The translations under genes were made by a program, and so were the position numbers. A stretch of DNA of 64,000 nucleotides, taken from NCBI GenBank assembly GCA_002134785.1, contig MBQZ01000029.1:124001-188000 (forward strand). Reading direction: 5' to 3'. Shown here piece after piece: positions 47,011-55,471 of this stretch. The stretch's first letter is position 1. Each line of letters begins with the position of its first letter. The DNA comes from Crenothrix sp. D3. Its GTDB lineage: Bacteria; Pseudomonadota; Gammaproteobacteria; Methylococcales; Methylomonadaceae. The notes under the pieces were generated by a model. That model saw only the letters and a list, made by a program, of their open reading frames with translations, searched no databases and had not been told where the DNA came from.

Positions 47011-47480
47011 TATAAAACTGTCCAGTTGGAAAAACAGGCGGCTTGACCTTGATAAATACCGTTGGTATCGGTGAGATTCCAAACGATAGCGTTGGTTATT
47101 GCAAAACGTTTACCTGTTTTAGAAATACGCACCCCTTGATAATCAGTGATAAAGCCTTGGGTAGTGACTTGGTGCATTAATTGTGCGCGTGCCGCCTGAT
47201 TAATCGGTTCTGCGGAAGCGCGAGAGGGGAGGGTGATGAGTTGTTGCCAGTTTAATTCAAACAGTTGTAGACCTTGCGCATTGGCATAGTTAAAAATGGG
47301 GTCTACTTCGGTATTATGCGATAGCAGGACAAACGGCGCGTGATACAAGCGTTCGGCTAAGTTGTCCGTATCAGGAAGGAGTGAATAACCCAGTAAGTGT
47401 TGGAAACTGCGGGTGATTAGTTCAATGTGGTCGGCTAGATAGTGATTATTCGCACAGGGTGGGTCGGGAAAATAGTTCAT
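47010..47480 (-). CDS. MEKHLA-domain (PAS-related) protein
   Basis: A 156-residue soluble protein. HYLADHIELITRSFQHLLGY, LYHAPFVLLSHNTEVDPIFNY and FELNWQQLITLPSRASAEP match MEKHLA proteins, a PAS-like family named after plant HD-ZIP III domains. ISKTGKRFAITNAIVWNL continues it. Role unknown. It shares a TAATG junction with the DUF1294 gene, implying coupled expression. Confidence 0.8.
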   Translation of the reverse strand: MNYFPDPPCANNHYLADHIELITRSFQHLLGYSLLPDTDNLAERLYHAPFVLLSHNTEVDPIFNYANAQGLQLFELNWQQLITLPSRASAEPINQAARAQLMHQVTTQGFITDYQGVRISKTGKRFAITNAIVWNLTDTNGIYQGQAACFSNWTVL

Positions 47481-47511
47481 GGTTCAAAGAGGGATGTAAA
47501 TCGTAGGAGTC

Positions 47512-47531
47512 CCAATAACTTAAGCTATTGG
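47512..47531 (-). repeat. Palindrome CCAATA...TATTGG
   Basis: CCAATA-ACTTAAGC-TATTGG is an inverted repeat in the short gap between the amidase and MEKHLA genes. It may assist the adjacent terminator hairpin. Confidence 0.35.
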
Positions 47532-47535
47532 ACAC

Positions 47536-47555
47536 AAAACCGCTAAAGCGGTTTT
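47536..47555 (-). terminator. Terminator downstream of the amidase gene
   Basis: AAAACCGCT and AGCGGTTTT form a 9-bp stem with a 2-nt loop, 8 bp beyond the minus-strand amidase stop. Confidence 0.65.
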
Positions 47556-47562
47556 ATGTCTG

Positions 47563-48840
47563 TTATAGAGCAGCGACTTTGGTATCAGCAGTGGGTGATG
47601 ATGAAGGAGTGAAGTAGTTACGCACACCACCAAAAATAGCCCCTGCCATTTTGGTTTGGTAGTCGGCATTCAACAGATTCTCTTCTTCGCTAGGATTGGA
47701 GATGAACGCTGTCTCTACCAAGATAGAGGGGATGTCGGGTGATTTTAGTACCATAAAACCCGCGTGTTGTACGGCATCTTTGTGCGTTTCACCGACGGCA
47801 CTACAGTTTTTTAAGACACTTTTAGCTATATCGGCACTGGCTTGTTCGGTTGCACTTTGTGATAAATCCAGTAACACGGAGGCTAATACATCTTCTTTGT
47901 CTTCAAGACTTACGCCGCCAATCAAATCAGAGGCATTTTCACTTTTTGCTAACCATAACGCGGCTTCACTAGACGCGCCACTGCGAGACAACACATAAAC
48001 GGATGAGCCTTTAACGGTGGTATCTTGAAAGGCATCGGCATGAATAGAGATGAATAAATTGGCGTGTGCGGCTCTGGCAAGCTGCATTCTTTTTCTGAGA
48101 CCAACATAGTAATCACCTTTACGCACCATGACCGCTTTCATGTCAGGTTGTGAGTTGATGAGTTTTGCCAGTTTTTTGGCAATAGCAAATACTACTTGTT
48201 TTTCTTCAGTGCCGTGTGTGCCGTGTGCGCCAGAATCATTGCCGCCATGTCCAGCATCAATAGCAATGACGATTTTTTCTTGTTTACTGGTCAGTTGCTG
48301 GGCAACTTTTTGTAGTCCAGAAAATGCTCTTTCGGCTTTATTTGCCAAGGTTTTTGGTGGCTCTACTGGTAAGACGGGCATTTCTTTTTTGGCAGTTTGA
48401 ACACTGTCTTTGTTGGCAATTATTTTGTTTGCTACTGGCGCGTTTTTGCTCGTTAAATCAATAATTAATTTGTGTTCATTCTTGTTATTGGAACTTAAAG
48501 AGAAATTTTTTGCAGTAATCGGTTCTTTTAAGTCAACAGCGAGGCGCAAATTGTCTTTGGTTTTTTCTAAAACGTGGATGTTAGCAAACAGTGGGTGTGA
48601 TGCACTGGGTTGGATTAAGGTCTGCCCTAATTTAGCATTTTTAATCTCAATGACTAATTGAGCAGGATTGTTCTGTACGAAAACCCGATGCTTGGGTGAG
48701 GCACTGACATCAAACACCATCCGTGTTTGCTTTGCTACTTGCGAATAATGCAATGAATTAACATCAACTTGTTGCGCGTAACTAGACGCAGACAGCGACA
48801 GCAATCCAAAAATCAATAAATCTTTCCAGTGACTTCTCAT
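47563..48840 (-). CDS. N-acetylmuramoyl-L-alanine amidase (AmiB/AmiC type)
   Basis: Start at 48840 (MRSHWKDLLIFGLLSLS); the ORF-track start is a TTG five codons upstream. The 425-residue protein has a signal peptide ending SSYAQQ, an AMIN domain (about 30-125) that targets septal peptidoglycan, a Lys-rich linker and an amidase_3 domain (about 190-410). Zinc ligands: IAIDAGHGG (His), HGTEEKQVV (Glu), SIHADA (His), and catalytic VETAFISNP (Glu). Cleaves septal peptidoglycan for daughter-cell separation. It follows tsaE by 80 bp, as in the E. coli tsaE-amiB order. Confidence 0.93.
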   Translation of the reverse strand: MRSHWKDLLIFGLLSLSASSYAQQVDVNSLHYSQVAKQTRMVFDVSASPKHRVFVQNNPAQLVIEIKNAKLGQTLIQPSASHPLFANIHVLEKTKDNLRLAVDLKEPITAKNFSLSSNNKNEHKLIIDLTSKNAPVANKIIANKDSVQTAKKEMPVLPVEPPKTLANKAERAFSGLQKVAQQLTSKQEKIVIAIDAGHGGNDSGAHGTHGTEEKQVVFAIAKKLAKLINSQPDMKAVMVRKGDYYVGLRKRMQLARAAHANLFISIHADAFQDTTVKGSSVYVLSRSGASSEAALWLAKSENASDLIGGVSLEDKEDVLASVLLDLSQSATEQASADIAKSVLKNCSAVGETHKDAVQHAGFMVLKSPDIPSILVETAFISNPSEEENLLNADYQTKMAGAIFGGVRNYFTPSSSPTADTKVAAL

Positions 48841-48920
48841 GGCTACAATCCACAACAGTAATAATTTAGATTAGATTATAGCAGTATGTTGTTGTTTTTC
48901 CAGAATAGGTGATTATTTTT

Positions 48921-49343
48921 TTAATCGTGTGACACCGTATTAAAGCGAATATTTCGACCTAAGCCTTCGGCTGTTAAGGAAATAATCAACTCTGGCTGAG
49001 GTAAAAAACCTGTGCCGCGTTCTGCCCATTCGATAAAACACAGGCAATTTTGCTCAAAATAATCACGAATTCCTATCCATTCCAGTTCTTCAGGATCATT
49101 TAAACGGTACAAGTCAAAATGAAAAATTTTGCGCTCACCGAGGGTGTATTCTTCAACGAGGGTAAATGTTGGACTTTTTACCGCGCCTTTAAAACCTGAG
49201 GCTCTTAAAAAACCGCGTACTAGGGTGGTTTTACCCATACCTAAATCACCTTGTAAAAAAATCACCCCTTTTTCAGGTAATAGCGTCCATAATGCGGCAC
49301 CGAATTGTTCAGTCGCTTCGGTTGAAGGTAAGTATTTTTTCAT
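48921..49343 (-). CDS. tsaE: tRNA t6A37 biosynthesis ATPase TsaE
   Basis: P-loop ATPase needed with TsaB, TsaC and TsaD for N6-threonylcarbamoyladenosine at tRNA position 37. Walker A is LQGDLGMGKTTLVRGFL, followed by VKSPTFTLVEEY and HFDLYRLNDPEELEWIG. Full length at 140 residues. Its ATG overlaps the nnr stop (ATGA). Confidence 0.96.
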   Translation of the reverse strand: MKKYLPSTEATEQFGAALWTLLPEKGVIFLQGDLGMGKTTLVRGFLRASGFKGAVKSPTFTLVEEYTLGERKIFHFDLYRLNDPEELEWIGIRDYFEQNCLCFIEWAERGTGFLPQPELIISLTAEGLGRNIRFNTVSHD

Positions 49344-50806
49344 TCATTGACTCCTAATCTGAGATAGTGCATTAAATCACTGGCTAATAAGCCGCGTTCA
49401 CCGTTGGCTTGTGCGGCACAATCTGCGGCTTTGCCATGCTGATAAACGCCTTGTTGTGCAGCTTCTTGTAAAGTAAGACCTTGCGCGATTAAGCCCGCTA
49501 TTACACCTGTCAATACATCACCCATGCCACCTGAAGCCATGCCTGCATTGCCTGTATGTGAGACTGCCAAGGTGTCGCTACTGGCAATTAACGATCCTGC
49601 ACCTTTTAAAACAACTGTGCCTTGGTATTTTTCTTGCAGTGCGGAGACGGCGGCAAATCGGTCTTGTTGGATGTTTGCCGTTGAGCAGTTTAACAGTCGC
49701 GCGGCTTCGGCAGGATGTGGCGTTAAAATCCAGTTTGGATTGGCTACGGGCTTACGCGCCAGTAAATTCAAGGCATCAGCATCAATAATTAATGGTTTTT
49801 TCTGAGTTAATACGGCGGCTAATAATTCGATTGCCCAGTCACTTTGCCCCAAGCCTGTGCCGATAGCGATAACACTAGCTTTGGCTAATAAAGGCATTAG
49901 TTGTTCAGCCGTGTCTACGCCATGACACATGAGTTCTGGGCGGTTTAAATTCATCAAACTTGCGTGACTGCTGCGCGTTGCAATGCTCACTAAACCTGCA
50001 CCCACGCGCAATGCCGCTTCACCTGCTAAGCGTGCTGCACCTGAATAGCCTTGTTCGCCGCCGATAATTAACACATGACCATAATCGCCTTTATGCGTAC
50101 AACGTAAACGGCGTGGCAATAGTTGGTTGATAACACGCACCGACGAAACGCGTTGCGTTGCTAAAATTGGCTCAGGAATGGCTAATGTCGCATAGCAAAT
50201 AATTCCACAATAATCTGCTGCTTGCCCTGTAAATAAACCTTGGTGTAAAGCAATAAACGTCACGGTCACGTCAGCTTTAACGGCAACCCCCATGACATTG
50301 CCCGTATTACTGTCTAAACCTGAAGGCATATCCACTGCCAGCACAAAAGCGGGGCTTTGATTAATTGCGTCAATCGCGGCTGCATAATGACCTGTGACGG
50401 GTTTATTCAATCCAGAACCTAACAACGCATCAATAATTACGTCTGAATTTAAATCTAAATCCGCTTGGAAAGGCGTAATCATGCCTTGTGCAGCGACATA
50501 ATGCCAGTAAGCTGTCTGTGCATCACCTTTGAGTTTTTTGGGGTCGCCGACACTTACCACACATACCGATAATCCCGCTCTTAGCAATAAAGTGGCAACA
50601 ATATAACCATCACCTGCGTTATTACCCGACCCACAAAAGACTTCAAACGTCTGTGCGTTGGGATAATAGCGGATAATTTCTTGAAAAACCGCATACCCTG
50701 CGCGACTCATTAATTCAAAACTTTCGATACCGTGTTCTCGTATAGCGAGTTGCTCTAACTCTCTAATTTGCGCGTTACGGTAAAGATTAATCGGTAATGT
50801 TTGCAT
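49340..50806 (-). CDS. nnr: Bifunctional NAD(P)H-hydrate epimerase / ADP-dependent dehydratase
   Basis: Repairs hydrated NAD(P)H. The start at 50806 (MQTLPINLYRNAQIRELE) overlaps the miaA stop (TAATG); the ORF-track start 34 codons earlier lies inside miaA. About 488 residues: YjeF N-terminal epimerase (about 1-215) with FCGSGNNAGDGYIVA and VDMPSGLDSNTG, and C-terminal kinase-fold dehydratase with LIIGGEQGYSGAARLAG, LTPHPAEAARL and GNAGMASGGMGDVLTGVIAG. Confidence 0.95.
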   Translation of the reverse strand: MQTLPINLYRNAQIRELEQLAIREHGIESFELMSRAGYAVFQEIIRYYPNAQTFEVFCGSGNNAGDGYIVATLLLRAGLSVCVVSVGDPKKLKGDAQTAYWHYVAAQGMITPFQADLDLNSDVIIDALLGSGLNKPVTGHYAAAIDAINQSPAFVLAVDMPSGLDSNTGNVMGVAVKADVTVTFIALHQGLFTGQAADYCGIICYATLAIPEPILATQRVSSVRVINQLLPRRLRCTHKGDYGHVLIIGGEQGYSGAARLAGEAALRVGAGLVSIATRSSHASLMNLNRPELMCHGVDTAEQLMPLLAKASVIAIGTGLGQSDWAIELLAAVLTQKKPLIIDADALNLLARKPVANPNWILTPHPAEAARLLNCSTANIQQDRFAAVSALQEKYQGTVVLKGAGSLIASSDTLAVSHTGNAGMASGGMGDVLTGVIAGLIAQGLTLQEAAQQGVYQHGKAADCAAQANGERGLLASDLMHYLRLGVNE

Positions 50807-51759
50807 TATGTCACCTGCGTTAGTTTTGCTAGAGTGGCTAGTACCTCTGCTAATAAATCTGCTTGCCCTGTTTGAAAACACAGCGCGTCGGTTTCTTTGC
50901 GTAACCAAGTAAATTGTCGTTTTGCCAATTGCCGTGTGGCAATAATGGCGGTTTCAATGAGGGTGTCTTTATCAATGTCGCCTTGTAAATAAGACCACGC
51001 TTGCCGATAACCCACTGCGCGTATAGCAGGCATAGTTTCATTTAAATCCCCGCGTTGATAAAGTGCTTCGACTTCTGCCATAAAACCTTGCTCCATCATT
51101 GCCATAAATCGTTGAGCAATCACGCCGTGCAGAATTTTTCTATCTGACGGTGCGATAATCAGCTTAATCACTCGATAGGGCAGGGATTGTGCAGGTTCAG
51201 CGGTAAAAAATGAGCTTAATGATTTGCCGCTAATGGCATACACTTCTAAGGCACGCTGTACACGCTGTGGATCATTGGGGTGAATACGCGCAGCAGCTTC
51301 GGGATCAACCAATGCCAAACGTTGATGCAGTGCATTTTTCCCCAATTCTATTAAGTCTAGGTCAAGTTGCGCACGAATCGCGGAATCAGCGACAGGCAAC
51401 ACCGCTAAGCCATTGCTTAAGGCATTAAAATACAGCATTGTCCCACCGACTAAAATCGGCAGCTTACCGCGTTGGCTAATATCTGCCATCAGCGCGAGGG
51501 CTTTATTTCTAAACTGTCCTGTCGAAAAGCTGTCGCTAGGATCAATAATATCAATTAAATGATGAGGAATGCCTTGTCGTTCTGCGAGTGTTGGTTTTGC
51601 TGTGCCTATATCCATGTCTTTAAACACCAACGCAGAATCGACACTGATAATTTCACCATTCAGCGCGTGTGCCAGTTGTACCGCTAACGCGCTTTTACCT
51701 GACGCGGTAGGTCCCATTAGAAACAGGGCAGGGGGGAGATTTTGCATTGTCATCATCAT
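50806..51759 (-). CDS. miaA: tRNA dimethylallyltransferase
   Basis: Adds the isopentenyl group to A37 of UNN-reading tRNAs. P-loop LMGPTASGKSALAVQLA, then ISVDSALVFKDMDIGTAKP, HHLIDIIDP and LVGGTMLYFNAL. C-terminal RQLAKRQFTWLRK is conserved. Four early Met codons (MMMTM) leave the exact start open. hfq, usual downstream of miaA in many gammaproteobacteria, is not here; nnr follows instead. Confidence 0.96.
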   Translation of the reverse strand: MMMTMQNLPPALFLMGPTASGKSALAVQLAHALNGEIISVDSALVFKDMDIGTAKPTLAERQGIPHHLIDIIDPSDSFSTGQFRNKALALMADISQRGKLPILVGGTMLYFNALSNGLAVLPVADSAIRAQLDLDLIELGKNALHQRLALVDPEAAARIHPNDPQRVQRALEVYAISGKSLSSFFTAEPAQSLPYRVIKLIIAPSDRKILHGVIAQRFMAMMEQGFMAEVEALYQRGDLNETMPAIRAVGYRQAWSYLQGDIDKDTLIETAIIATRQLAKRQFTWLRKETDALCFQTGQADLLAEVLATLAKLTQVT

Positions 51760-51769
51760 TTAACTTAAT

Positions 51770-51842
51770 GTAGGGGCTTCCCTTGTGGATGCCCTATTAA
51801 AATATCGTTGATTAAAGAGTAACCACAAGGGATTACCCCTAC
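51770..51842. repeat. Dispersed GTAGGGGC repeat, copy 4 (inverted-half form), touching mutL
   Basis: The left arm GTAGGGGCTTCCCTTGTGG and the right arm CCACAAGGGATTACCCCTAC are both versions of the left half of copies 1-3, in inverted orientation. The last bases CTAC, read on the minus strand as GTAG, contain the TAG stop codon of mutL (51839-51841). Confidence 0.8.
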
Positions 51843-53635
51843 TGACCACGCAAGAAAAATTTATCCAATTCTTGCTTGGATAATTCGACCCAAGTGGGTC
51901 TACCGTGATTGCATTGACCACTGCGTTCGGTTTGTTCCATGTCACGGAGTAAGGCATTCATTTCGGTGATGGTCAAATGGCGACGCGCACGCACTGCGCC
52001 ATGACAGGCTATCGTTGCCAGTAGTTCATTGGCTTGCGTTTCTATGCGGGTACTCATGCCTTGGACATTAATATCTGTTAATACATCGGTAATCAAGCCA
52101 ACAACATCTGTTCCTGCGAACAGCGCGGGGCTAGCGCGTAACACGATGGTTTCCAGCCCTGAACGTGTTAGCTCAAAACCCAGCGATAGAAAAAAATCAG
52201 ACTGTTGTTCGACTAAGTCAGCTTCTGCGGAACTCACGGTAATTTTAATAGGCAGTAACAAGGGTTGACTCGGAATTTCACCGTGTTGATGTTGTTGCTT
52301 TAATCGCTCATAAATAACACGTTCATGAGCGGCGTGCGCATCAACTAATACCAAGCCATTAGCCGTTTCTGACAGAATATAAATATCATGCAAATGGGCA
52401 ATTGCAAAACCCAGCGGCGGGATAACTGACGGGGTTGCTGGCGGCACGACTAATTCGTCTTTCGTGTGTAAGGATGAATAAGCCTGTAAGGTTTCCGCGA
52501 CTGTAAACGGCAGTGACGATTGTTCGGTTGGACAATAAGCGGCGGCGGGTGTTGTTGCAGTTGGCATAGTGCTTTCTGCTGGGAACGGGGGTGCTACACG
52601 CTCATTGAGTGTGACGCTGTTGTTGCCAGAAGCAGGTCTTATTTGTGCCAAGGAACGATGCAAGGCACTGAATAGAAAATCATGTACTAAACGACCTTCT
52701 CGAAAGCGAATTTCTTGTTTAGTGGGATGCGCATTTACATCAACCAAGTTAGGGTCTAGGGTGAGGTATAAAACAAATAGCGAGTGTCGCCCAGAAAATA
52801 ATACATCTTGATAGGCTTGTTTAATGGCATGAGAGATTAGTTTGTCGCGTATTAAGCGACCATTCACATAAAAAAATTGCTTATCGGGTTGACTGCGCGA
52901 CAACGTTGGTAAACTCACCCAGCCTGTGAGTTGTAAATCTGAGGCGGCAACATCAATTTTTACGGCGTTATTGATAAACTCAACACCGCAAATTTCTGCC
53001 ACACGGTATTCTTGCTCAATTTCGCTAATCGCAGGTTTGAGCTTCAATATTTCTTTTTGATTATGTGTGAGCGTGAAGCCAATATGAAAACGACTCAACG
53101 CTAGTTTTTGTAATAACGATTCAATATGGGTAAATTCAGTTTTTTCAGTTTTTAAAAATTTACGGCGGGCAGGGGTGTTATAAAACAAATCACGTACTTC
53201 TACCGTTGTGCCTTGTGGATGTGGGTCAGGTTGTAAATCAAAAGCCTGTTCTGAGCCATCACCCCTGATGTGCCACGCACACTCAGTATCCGCAATGCGT
53301 GAAATCAGCGTTAATCTGGCCACTGAACTAATACTAGGCAACGCCTCGCCACGAAACCCCATGCTGGTAACGCAATCCAAGTCGGCTAAGCTGCTGATTT
53401 TACTGGTAGCATGACGTGATAACGCCAATGGTAAGTCTTCTTTAACAATGCCACAACCATCATCCCTGATTTTTATCAGCCGACTACCGCCTTGTTCTAT
53501 GTCAACTGTAATCTGTGTCGCACCCGCATCAAAACTATTTTCTAGCAATTCTTTGACCACGGCACACGGTCTTTCAACAACTTCACCTGCTGCAATTTGG
53601 TTAATTAGTTGGGAGGGCAGTAAGTGAATGCGCAT
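51839..53635 (-). CDS. mutL: DNA mismatch repair protein MutL, with endonuclease-type C-terminus
   Basis: A 598-residue MutL. The GHKL ATPase shows IAAGEVVERPCAVVKELLEN, RDDGCGI and MGFRGEALPSI. The C-terminal dimerisation domain carries DAHAAHERVIYE, close to the DQHA(x)2E(x)4E metal motif of nicking MutL proteins, plus ACHGAVRAR and QCNHGRPTW, matching two other endonuclease-motif blocks. E. coli MutL lacks this site and relies on MutH. This suggests MutH-independent repair here; the Q-to-A change leaves some doubt. The stop codon lies in a repeat element. Confidence 0.96.
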   Translation of the reverse strand: MRIHLLPSQLINQIAAGEVVERPCAVVKELLENSFDAGATQITVDIEQGGSRLIKIRDDGCGIVKEDLPLALSRHATSKISSLADLDCVTSMGFRGEALPSISSVARLTLISRIADTECAWHIRGDGSEQAFDLQPDPHPQGTTVEVRDLFYNTPARRKFLKTEKTEFTHIESLLQKLALSRFHIGFTLTHNQKEILKLKPAISEIEQEYRVAEICGVEFINNAVKIDVAASDLQLTGWVSLPTLSRSQPDKQFFYVNGRLIRDKLISHAIKQAYQDVLFSGRHSLFVLYLTLDPNLVDVNAHPTKQEIRFREGRLVHDFLFSALHRSLAQIRPASGNNSVTLNERVAPPFPAESTMPTATTPAAAYCPTEQSSLPFTVAETLQAYSSLHTKDELVVPPATPSVIPPLGFAIAHLHDIYILSETANGLVLVDAHAAHERVIYERLKQQHQHGEIPSQPLLLPIKITVSSAEADLVEQQSDFFLSLGFELTRSGLETIVLRASPALFAGTDVVGLITDVLTDINVQGMSTRIETQANELLATIACHGAVRARRHLTITEMNALLRDMEQTERSGQCNHGRPTWVELSKQELDKFFLRGQ

Positions 53636-53784
53636 AAACTAGCCTGAAGAAAAACTGAGTATTTTAACTGAGAAGTGCAAAGCGTAGCGTGACAAATTTA
53701 ACTTTCAGGGGACAATTACATTTAAAAACACTGGAAAATCGACTTTAGTCTTTAATGCGGTAGTTTCTTTATATCGAACTGAGG

Positions 53785-54360
53785 TTAGTTAGGCAATGGT
53801 GGGCAATTTGCTTCTGTGTCATAACCTAAGTAATAGTAATCAGACCAAATCAAGCTACTCTTGTAGGCTATTTTGCTCCATATACTGAATTGGATGCCCT
53901 CAGCGGTAGAGCAAGAGTAAAAAGTATCTTTTTGCCCATCTCTATTCAAGTCCAATAGTTTTTTTTCAGAGCGAGTATTGGCTTTGTCGCTATTGATTAC
54001 GCCAATACCTAATTCAATTGGTTTTTTAGACGATACCGTATAAAAATGGATTCCCTCTTTAAAATTTATTGGGCTACGCTCTTCACGCAAGGCATTACAT
54101 TCATCCCCATTACTGGCTTCTTTCATAATTTTTGCATGAGTAATTTGTTGTTTGTTATCCAGTTCAACAACGGTTAGCAGAGTACCGCTGGGTATGTGAG
54201 CGTCTTTAACTGCAAAACAATTGCCATGCAGCCAGCCAACAAAATTTTCAGGGTTTACCTTATTATCCAGTCCCTTGGATTGAACAGTCGAAGAGCAGCA
54301 AATAATGTAAATTGCTGATAATATATTGATTAGTAACACACATTTATGAGTAATCTTCAT
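53785..54360 (-). CDS. Putative periplasmic immunity protein for the adjacent effector
   Basis: Start taken at 54360 (MKITHKCVLLINILSAIYII), giving a 191-residue protein with an N-terminal secretion signal; the ORF-track start adds 13 codons overlapping the effector gene. The mature part has NFVGWLHGNCFAVKD, RSEKKLLDLNRDGQKDTFYS, a Ca-binding-like DxNxDG loop, and ends SDYYYLGYDTEANCPPLPN. I know no characterised homologue. Gene order (directly after a predicted peptidoglycan-cleaving effector, separated by 7 bp) and periplasmic location are the standard layout of a T6SS immunity gene. That function is inference. Confidence 0.55.
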   Translation of the reverse strand: MKITHKCVLLINILSAIYIICCSSTVQSKGLDNKVNPENFVGWLHGNCFAVKDAHIPSGTLLTVVELDNKQQITHAKIMKEASNGDECNALREERSPINFKEGIHFYTVSSKKPIELGIGVINSDKANTRSEKKLLDLNRDGQKDTFYSCSTAEGIQFSIWSKIAYKSSLIWSDYYYLGYDTEANCPPLPN

Positions 54361-54367
54361 GATTATT

Positions 54368-55147
54368 TTATCCCCCATTAACCGACCAATGTGGCGCATC
54401 AGTTGTGCGTTTTATCACATTGTAAGACGCACCTATCGTATGTAAAACCGTATTAGCGTTTACGTTCGCCATATAGATTACCGATACTTCAGTATTGTCT
54501 TTTTTCTTAACTTTAATCGTCCCAGTCCATGTGATGTCCATATCAATAGCTTTACCTGCTATATGATTACTGGTTAAAGAGGGGGCATCGGTACTTTGCG
54601 GAGGAACAGCTAATCCGAATCCAGTGACCATTTCGAGTGCCGCAGACTTACTCTTTTCGTCATCACCGTGATCCCATTCTATATCGACACCTGCCATTTT
54701 TTCGGCATCAGAAGCCTTACATTTACCTAGAGCTATTTTCCATGACCAATGAAACAGATAAGCACTTTTAGCACTTCTTTTGGTATTTCTAATTTTAACC
54801 GTTGCTCCAGCATCTTCTAATGCTTTAATAAAGGCTTCAGCATTGGCCTTAAATGCAGTGTTTAACTCACTCATTTTGCGGCTATTTTTGGCATTGTTTT
54901 CTACCCAAGTAACCCAATACGCACCACTTTTTATGGGTATAATGGGTGCCAAACCTTCTTGAAGTGCATTTTTTACATCTGCTACCAGTTTTTTTTCAGT
55001 GTCTGTCAGTTGTCTTTTACTTTTAACGGGTGTCAACGTATGTGTTCCAGATGTTTCTGGCGTGGGCATTCGTGTTCGGCTCAATGTGCCTTCATCAATG
55101 CCCTCGTCTGTCATAAAGCAAATAGGACCAGGTATTCTGCCTACCAT
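54368..55147 (-). CDS. Predicted T6SS peptidoglycan peptidase effector (M15-like)
   Basis: A 259-residue protein without a signal peptide. The N-terminal 40 residues are Gly/Pro/Thr-rich (GRIPGPICF...GTLSRTRMPTP) and may be a loading segment. The body ends with a putative zinc site of the peptidase M15/VanY type: SNHIAGKAIDMDITW gives His195 and Asp202 of HxxxxxxD, and TDAPHWSVNGG gives His253 of xxHW. Upstream LFHWSWKIALGK and GVDIEWDHGDDEKS are helical and loop parts of the same fold. M15 enzymes cut peptide cross-links of peptidoglycan. Absence of a signal, the vgrG-PAAR context and the secreted neighbour point to an antibacterial effector. Confidence 0.65.
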   Translation of the reverse strand: MVGRIPGPICFMTDEGIDEGTLSRTRMPTPETSGTHTLTPVKSKRQLTDTEKKLVADVKNALQEGLAPIIPIKSGAYWVTWVENNAKNSRKMSELNTAFKANAEAFIKALEDAGATVKIRNTKRSAKSAYLFHWSWKIALGKCKASDAEKMAGVDIEWDHGDDEKSKSAALEMVTGFGLAVPPQSTDAPSLTSNHIAGKAIDMDITWTGTIKVKKKDNTEVSVIYMANVNANTVLHTIGASYNVIKRTTDAPHWSVNGG

Positions 55148-55220
55148 AATTATTACTCCATCAATTGAGCGGTGATTAGCAAATATATCTTAGCTTTGAA
55201 CGTAAACGATATAGCTAAAG

Positions 55221-55383
55221 GGCGTTGGTGCATGAATAAAACACTTATCAATCAATATGTTACTTTGATTTTTTTGATGGAAAACGCTCGTTTTTTTACT
55301 ACATCAGAAATTCATGATAAACAATCTCTTTATTTTTCATGATTTTACATGATATTACATGACTTTATTTATGCACCAACGCC
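55221..55383. mobile_element. MITE with 20-bp terminal inverted repeats and 9-bp target duplication
   Basis: The 163-bp element begins GGCGTTGGTGCATGAATAAA and ends TTTATTTATGCACCAACGCC; the termini match at 19 of 20 positions. TAGCTAAAG occurs directly on both sides (55212-55220 and 55384-55392), a 9-bp target-site duplication. No ORF lies inside. The GGC...TTG...ATAAA ends and 9-bp duplication resemble IS903-type IS5-family elements, so it is probably mobilised by such a transposase in trans; none is in the window. Confidence 0.85.
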
Positions 55384-55401
55384 TAGCTAAAGCACAATAA
55401 A

Positions 55402-55437
55402 ATGATGTAGGTGCGAATGAATTCGCACCTACATCAT
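55402..55437 (-). terminator. Perfect 17-bp palindrome after the PAAR gene
   Basis: ATGATGTAGGTGCGAAT and ATTCGCACCTACATCAT pair without mismatch around GA. On the minus strand TTTTATT follows, so it can serve as a Rho-independent terminator 35 bp after the PAAR stop. GTAGGTGCGAAT palindromes are also a common dispersed repeat. Confidence 0.65.
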
Positions 55438-55471
55438 GCTTTAATCAATTTATAGTACGTTTACTATAGCG

